A stretch of 46,300 nt of DNA from Oleiagrimonas sp035690885 (GTDB lineage: Bacteria; Pseudomonadota; Gammaproteobacteria; Xanthomonadales; Rhodanobacteraceae), in NCBI GenBank assembly GCA_035690885.1, contig DASSKC010000109.1:1-46300 (forward strand). Direction: 5' to 3'. The notes below the pieces were generated by a model. It was not told the DNA's origin, ran no database searches, and saw nothing but the letters and a program-made list of their open reading frames with translations. This document shows, one piece after another, positions 42,607 through 46,300 of this stretch. A program made the position numbers and the translations under genes. Every line of letters starts with the position of its first letter. The stretch's first letter is position 1.

Positions 42607-43767
42607 ATGAATTTCCACGAATATCAGGCAAAACAGCTGTTCGCCGAGTACGGCGTGACCGTACCGCCGGGCAAGGTGGCCACCAGTGTCGACGAGGCCG
42701 TCGACAACGCCAAGGCGTTGGGTGGCACCCAATGGATGGTCAAGGCGCAGATCCACGCAGGCGGTCGCGGCAAGGCCGGCGGCGTTAAGTTCTGCAACTC
42801 GCTGGACAAGGTCCGCGAGGCCGCCAAGGGCATGCTGGGTACCAACATCGAGACCTATCAGTCGGCCGGCCGCGCGTTGCCGGTGCACAAGGTGCTGGTC
42901 ACCGATGCCACCGACATCGCCCGCGAGCTGTATTTGTCGATCCTGGTCGATCGCGACAACCGTTCGGTGTCCTTCATCGCCTCCAAGCACGGCGGCGTGG
43001 ATATCGAGCAGGTCGCCCGCGAGACGCCCGAGGACATCCACACCGTGCAGGTGGACTTCGTCGAAGGGCTGCAGCCCTACCAGTGCCGTCAGGTCGGCTT
43101 TGCCATGGACCTGGACGGCAAGCAGGTGCGTCAGCTGACGAAGATCATGCTGGGCCTGTACAAGCTGTTCAACGAAAAGGACCTGGCGCTGGTCGAGTTG
43201 AATCCGCTGGCGGTGCTCGAGGATGGCTCGCTGGCCGCGCTCGACGGCAAGGTCAACTCCGACGACAACGCCGAGTTCCGGCACCCGGATCTGGCCGACA
43301 TGCGCGACCTGACCCAGGAAGACGCGGCCGAGGCCAAGGCCCAGCAGAATGCTCTCAACTACGTGACCATGGACGGCAACATCGGCTGCATGGTCAACGG
43401 TGCCGGTCTGGCCATGGCGACCATGGACGTGATCAAACTGGCGGGCGGCGAGCCGGCCAACTTCCTCGACGTCGGCGGTGGCGCGACCAAGGAGCGCGTG
43501 ACCGAGGCGTTCAAGCTGATCCTGTCCTCGGACAAGGTCAAATGCATCCTGGTCAACATCTTCGGCGGCATCGTGCGCTGCGACCTGATCGCCGAGGGCG
43601 TGATCGCCGCGGTCAAGGAAGTGGGTCTGGAAATTCCCGTGGTGTGCCGTTTGCAGGGCACCAACGTGGAGCAGGGTCGTGAACTGCTGGCCAACTCCGG
43701 CCTCAAGATTACCCCGGCCGACGACTTGAACGACGCCGCCAGCAAGGCTGTCGCCGCCGCCGCCTAA
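42607..43767 (+). CDS. sucC: Succinyl-CoA ligase (ADP-forming), beta subunit
   Basis: A 386-aa ATP-grasp subunit of succinyl-CoA synthetase of normal length (MNFHEYQAKQLFAEYGV, MVKAQIHAGGRGKAGGVK, ELNPLAVLEDG, NGAGLAMATMDVIKLAGGEPANFLDVGGGA (quoted only in part in other fields), NIFGGIVRCD). GAGG precedes the ATG by about 6 nt. It is followed by sucD after a 123-bp gap that contains a REP pair, unusual within this operon. Confidence 0.96.
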   Translation: MNFHEYQAKQLFAEYGVTVPPGKVATSVDEAVDNAKALGGTQWMVKAQIHAGGRGKAGGVKFCNSLDKVREAAKGMLGTNIETYQSAGRALPVHKVLVTDATDIARELYLSILVDRDNRSVSFIASKHGGVDIEQVARETPEDIHTVQVDFVEGLQPYQCRQVGFAMDLDGKQVRQLTKIMLGLYKLFNEKDLALVELNPLAVLEDGSLAALDGKVNSDDNAEFRHPDLADMRDLTQEDAAEAKAQQNALNYVTMDGNIGCMVNGAGLAMATMDVIKLAGGEPANFLDVGGGATKERVTEAFKLILSSDKVKCILVNIFGGIVRCDLIAEGVIAAVKEVGLEIPVVCRLQGTNVEQGRELLANSGLKITPADDLNDAASKAVAAAA

Positions 43768-43784
43768 TTCCATTTTCCTTTGTT

Positions 43785-43860
43785 GTAGGAGGGCTGGAAG
43801 GCCCGACAGCCTCAGCTTGACATGAAGCGTTGCGCCGATCGCGACTTCCGCCGCTCCTAC
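43785..43860. repeat. Paired GTAG-REP element inside the sucCD operon
   Basis: The left arm GTAGGAGGGCTGGAAGGCCC is a variant; the right arm GATCGCGACTTCCGCCGCTCC followed by TAC is family A-like. The 76-bp unit has a shorter spacer. It lies between the sucC stop and the sucD ribosome site, where it would form structure in the shared mRNA. Confidence 0.8.
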
Positions 43861-43890
43861 ACACAAAAGAAACGCACAACAGGAAACACC

Positions 43891-44763
43891 ATGAGCGTTT
43901 TGATCAACAAAGACACCAAGGTGCTGGTGCAGGGCTTCACCGGCCAGCAGGGCACTTTCCACGCCGAGCAGGCGATCGACTACGGCACGCAGATCGTCGG
44001 TGGCGTGGTCCCCGGCAAGGGCGGCCAGACGCATCTGGATCGTCCGGTCTTCAACTCCGTGCATGAAGGCGTGGACGCCACCGGTGCCAACGCCTCGGTC
44101 GTGTTCGTGCCGCCGCCGTTCGCGGCCGACTCGATCCTCGAAGCCATCGATGCCGGTATCGAAGTCATCGTCGCCATCACCGAAGGCATTCCGGTGCTGG
44201 ACATGCTGCGGGTCAAGAACGTGCTGGCCGAGCATCCGGAAACCGTGCTGATCGGCCCCAACTGCCCCGGCGTCATCACCCCGGGCGAGTGCAAGATCGG
44301 CATCATGCCGGGCCACATCCACACCCCGGGCAAGGTCGGCATCGTGTCGCGTTCGGGCACGCTGACCTATGAAGCGGTGTTCCAGACCACCAACGAGGGC
44401 CTGGGCCAGTCCACGGTCATCGGTATCGGTGGCGATCCGATCAACGGGCTGAACTTCATCGACTGCCTGAAGCTGTTCCAGGATGATCCGCAGACCGAAG
44501 GCATCATCATGGTCGGCGAGATCGGCGGCAGCGCCGAGGAAGACGCGGCCGAGTTCATCTCCGAGTACGTGACCAAGCCGGTGGTGTCGTTCATCGCCGG
44601 TGCGTCGGCCCCTCCGGGCAAGCGCATGGGCCACGCCGGTGCCATCATCTCCGGTGGCAAGGGCACGGCCGAGGCCAAGTTCGAGGCGCTGGAGAAGGCC
44701 GGTGTCACCACCGTCAAGTCGCCTGCCGATCTGGGCAAGGCGCTGGCGAAAAAGATGGCGTAA
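43891..44763 (+). CDS. sucD: Succinyl-CoA ligase (ADP-forming), alpha subunit
   Basis: A 290-aa CoA-binding subunit. It has VLVQGFTGQQGTFHAEQAI and GGVVPGKGGQTHL at the N-terminus, IGPNCPGVITPGECKIG, and the phospho-histidine region GKRMGHAGAIISGGKGTA. AGGAAAC precedes the ATG 43891. It forms the alpha-beta enzyme with SucC, making ATP from succinyl-CoA. Confidence 0.96.
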   Translation: MSVLINKDTKVLVQGFTGQQGTFHAEQAIDYGTQIVGGVVPGKGGQTHLDRPVFNSVHEGVDATGANASVVFVPPPFAADSILEAIDAGIEVIVAITEGIPVLDMLRVKNVLAEHPETVLIGPNCPGVITPGECKIGIMPGHIHTPGKVGIVSRSGTLTYEAVFQTTNEGLGQSTVIGIGGDPINGLNFIDCLKLFQDDPQTEGIIMVGEIGGSAEEDAAEFISEYVTKPVVSFIAGASAPPGKRMGHAGAIISGGKGTAEAKFEALEKAGVTTVKSPADLGKALAKKMA

Positions 44764-44792
44764 GCGCGGATATTCCGCATCACGTCACCTTG

Positions 44793-44828
44793 CAAGGGCC
44801 GCGCACCGTCGCGGCCCTTGCTGTTTGT
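44793..44828 (+). terminator. Probable intrinsic terminator after sucD
   Basis: An 11-bp stem CAAGGGCCGCG / CGCGGCCCTTG with a 6-nt loop is followed by a T-rich but interrupted tail (CTGTTTGTT). It ends 20 bp before the bioA start codon. Confidence 0.7.
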
Positions 44829-44847
44829 TCCCTCTGGAGGCGCATCG

Positions 44848-46143
44848 ATGCTTGCCGACCCGTTTGACCGCACCCACCTCTGGCATCCCTACAGCGCGCC
44901 GGGGCACGGCCTGGCTGCGCTCAAGGTCGAGCGTGCCGATGGCGTGTGGCTGACGCTGGCCGATGGCACACGCCTGATCGACGGCATGGCCTCGTGGTGG
45001 TGTGCCATCCACGGCTACAACCACCCGGTGCTCAATCAGGCCGTCACCGATCAGCTCGGGCGCATGGCGCACGTGATGTTCGGCGGGCTGACGCACGAAC
45101 CGGCCATCGAGTTGGGCAAGCTGCTGCTGGATATCGTGCCGGCACCGCTTGATGCCGTGTTCTTTGCCGATTCGGGTTCGGTGTCGGTGGAAGTGGCGCT
45201 GAAAATGGCGATCCAGTACCAGGTCGCACGCGGCCTGACCGGCAAGACCCAGATCGCCACGACACGCTCGGGTTACCACGGCGATACCTGGAACGCGATG
45301 TCGGTATGCGACCCGGTGACCGGCATGCACGGGCTGTTCGGGCCGGCCTTGCCGCAGCGCTGTTTCGTGCCGGCCCCGCGCACGCCGTTTGGCGGGCAGT
45401 GGGACCCGGCCGACATCGCGCCGGTGGCCGAGTTGTTCGCCGACAAGGCCGACACGCTTGCCGCTTTCATCCTCGAACCGGTCGTGCAGGGCGCCGGCGG
45501 CATGCGTTTCTACCATCCGCAGTATCTGGTTGAGCTGGCGCGCCTGTGCCGCGAACATGACGTGTTGCTGATCTGCGACGAGATCGCGACCGGCTTCGGC
45601 CGCAGCGGCAAGCTGTTCGCCTGCGAGCATGCCGGCATCGCGCCGGACATCCTGTGCGTGGGCAAGGCGCTGACCGGCGGCTACATGACGCTGGCTGCCA
45701 CCCTGGCCACGCGCGAGGTCGCCGACACCATTTCCGGCAGTGAGCCGGGCGTGTTCATGCATGGGCCGACCTTCATGGCCAATCCGCTGGCTTGTGCCGT
45801 GGCGCTGGCCTCGACCCGGCTGCTGTTTGATGGCAACTGGCAGGCCGATGTGGCGCGCATCGAGCAGACCCTGGCCGAACGCCTGGAGCCGGCGCGCGGC
45901 CTGCTGCAGGTGGCCGATGTGCGCGTACTGGGCGCCATCGGCGTGATCGAACTGGTGGCGCCGCTCAAGCCGGACGCCTTGCGCCGGCGCATGCTGGAGC
46001 TCGGCATCTGGATCCGGCCGTTCGGCAAGCTGGTCTACGTGATGCCGCCGTACATCATCGGCGATGACGAGCTGGGCCGGCTGTGCGACGGCATGCTGCG
46101 GCTGGTCAGCGGCGTGGCGCGGGAAGATCTGCTCGACGCCTGA
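44848..46143 (+). CDS. bioA: Adenosylmethionine-8-amino-7-oxononanoate aminotransferase
   Basis: A 431-aa PLP-dependent class III aminotransferase that converts KAPA to DAPA in biotin synthesis, using S-adenosylmethionine as amino donor. It has HLWHPYSAPG at the N-terminus, MASWWCAIHGYNHP, FADSGSVSVEVALKMA, GYHGDTWNAMSVCDP, DEIATGFGRSGKLFA and PLP-Lys273 in VGKALTGGYMTL. ATG 44848 has CTGGAGG 7 nt upstream. The SAM-type HLWHPY motif separates it from other class III enzymes. It stands alone here without other bio genes. Confidence 0.93.
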   Translation: MLADPFDRTHLWHPYSAPGHGLAALKVERADGVWLTLADGTRLIDGMASWWCAIHGYNHPVLNQAVTDQLGRMAHVMFGGLTHEPAIELGKLLLDIVPAPLDAVFFADSGSVSVEVALKMAIQYQVARGLTGKTQIATTRSGYHGDTWNAMSVCDPVTGMHGLFGPALPQRCFVPAPRTPFGGQWDPADIAPVAELFADKADTLAAFILEPVVQGAGGMRFYHPQYLVELARLCREHDVLLICDEIATGFGRSGKLFACEHAGIAPDILCVGKALTGGYMTLAATLATREVADTISGSEPGVFMHGPTFMANPLACAVALASTRLLFDGNWQADVARIEQTLAERLEPARGLLQVADVRVLGAIGVIELVAPLKPDALRRRMLELGIWIRPFGKLVYVMPPYIIGDDELGRLCDGMLRLVSGVAREDLLDA

Positions 46144-46200
46144 TGCCAGTGCGGGGCCACGCCGGTATCATGGGCGGTCTGTTCACCGTTGACCTTGCAC

Positions 46201-46300
46201 ATGGCCGAGTCTTTTCGTTTTGCCCTGGTCCAGGATGACTTCCCCGTGGGCGCCGTTGCCGCCAATGCCGACAAGGTGCGCGCGCGGATGCGCGAAGCCG
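46201..46300 (+). CDS. nadE: NAD+ synthetase, glutamine-dependent, N-terminal fragment
   Basis: The window ends 33 codons into a frame starting ATG 46201: MAESFRFALVQDDFPVGAVA then NADKVRARMREA. The FALVQxDFPVGAVAANADKVR pattern (in parts) is the start of the nitrilase-like amidase domain that feeds ammonia to NAD+ synthetase. Glutamine-dependent nadE next to sucCD and pilRS is a common Xanthomonadales arrangement. The 3' part is outside the window, so the synthetase domain is not seen. A stand-alone nitrilase-family amidase remains possible. Confidence 0.75.
   Translation, partial: MAESFRFALVQDDFPVGAVAANADKVRARMREA

Noticed and set aside
41563..44634. A 1023-codon minus-strand frame across pilS, sucC and sucD
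   Set aside because: Antisense shadow of three certain genes, with no recognisable domain and spanning their intergenic regions.
44770..44796. Fifth copy of the TCCGCAT motif before bioA
   Set aside because: GCAA follows at 11 bp instead of 9, and the site lies in the sucD-bioA terminator region away from the locus.

Overview
The window reads as chromosomal DNA of a GC-rich gammaproteobacterium of the order Xanthomonadales, most likely Rhodanobacteraceae (Rhodanobacter, Dyella, Luteibacter or Frateuria type). The basis is the pilRS/sucCD/nadE neighbourhood, the monomeric isocitrate dehydrogenase, large TonB-dependent receptors, TPR-sulfotransferases, and abundant GTAG-headed REP palindromes of the kind known from Stenotrophomonas (SMAG elements). 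I see no rRNA, tRNA, CRISPR, prophage or transposase gene.

Positions 1-16724 form a catabolic locus. It starts with the tail of a TonB-dependent receptor. An exported S9 prolyl-type peptidase and a divergent PAS-AraC regulator follow. Next is a four-gene overlapping operon: 4-hydroxyproline 2-epimerase plus a three-subunit D-hydroxyproline dehydrogenase. The next operon has the DapA-family pyrroline-hydroxycarboxylate deaminase, an aldehyde dehydrogenase, an exported DUF885 peptidase-like protein and an amino-acid permease. A second TonB-dependent receptor closes the locus. Together these give uptake of peptides, their cleavage, import of (hydroxy)proline and conversion to 2-oxoglutarate. Four intergenic sites share TCCGCAT-N9-GYAA, in front of the S9 peptidase, between regulator and epimerase, in front of the deaminase operon and in front of the second receptor. 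This is a candidate regulon of the PAS-AraC protein and the most notable observation here.

Positions 16796-21869 hold two TPR-sulfotransferases and a TPR-aspartyl/asparaginyl beta-hydroxylase, a cluster that looks like protein or peptide modification beside a TonB receptor. A large perfect inverted repeat and a 42-bp tandem repeat follow, then a glutaredoxin/A-type/rhodanese fusion, an SGNH hydrolase, an AlaA-type aminotransferase, RsgA, a MaeB malic enzyme, a small exported TonB-C-domain protein and an animal-type class I aldolase.

Positions 30535-32928 carry two paralogous outer-membrane beta-barrel genes with a toxin-antitoxin pair between them, in AT-richer DNA flanked by a 32-bp direct repeat. 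The rest is core metabolism and regulation: transketolase, a Bcr/CflA efflux pump, NADP isocitrate dehydrogenase, PilR/PilS, SucC/SucD, BioA and the first codons of NAD+ synthetase.

At least nine paired, and one single, GTAG-headed palindromes are scattered at gene ends. In four cases the TAG of the GTAG head is itself the stop codon of the neighbouring gene.
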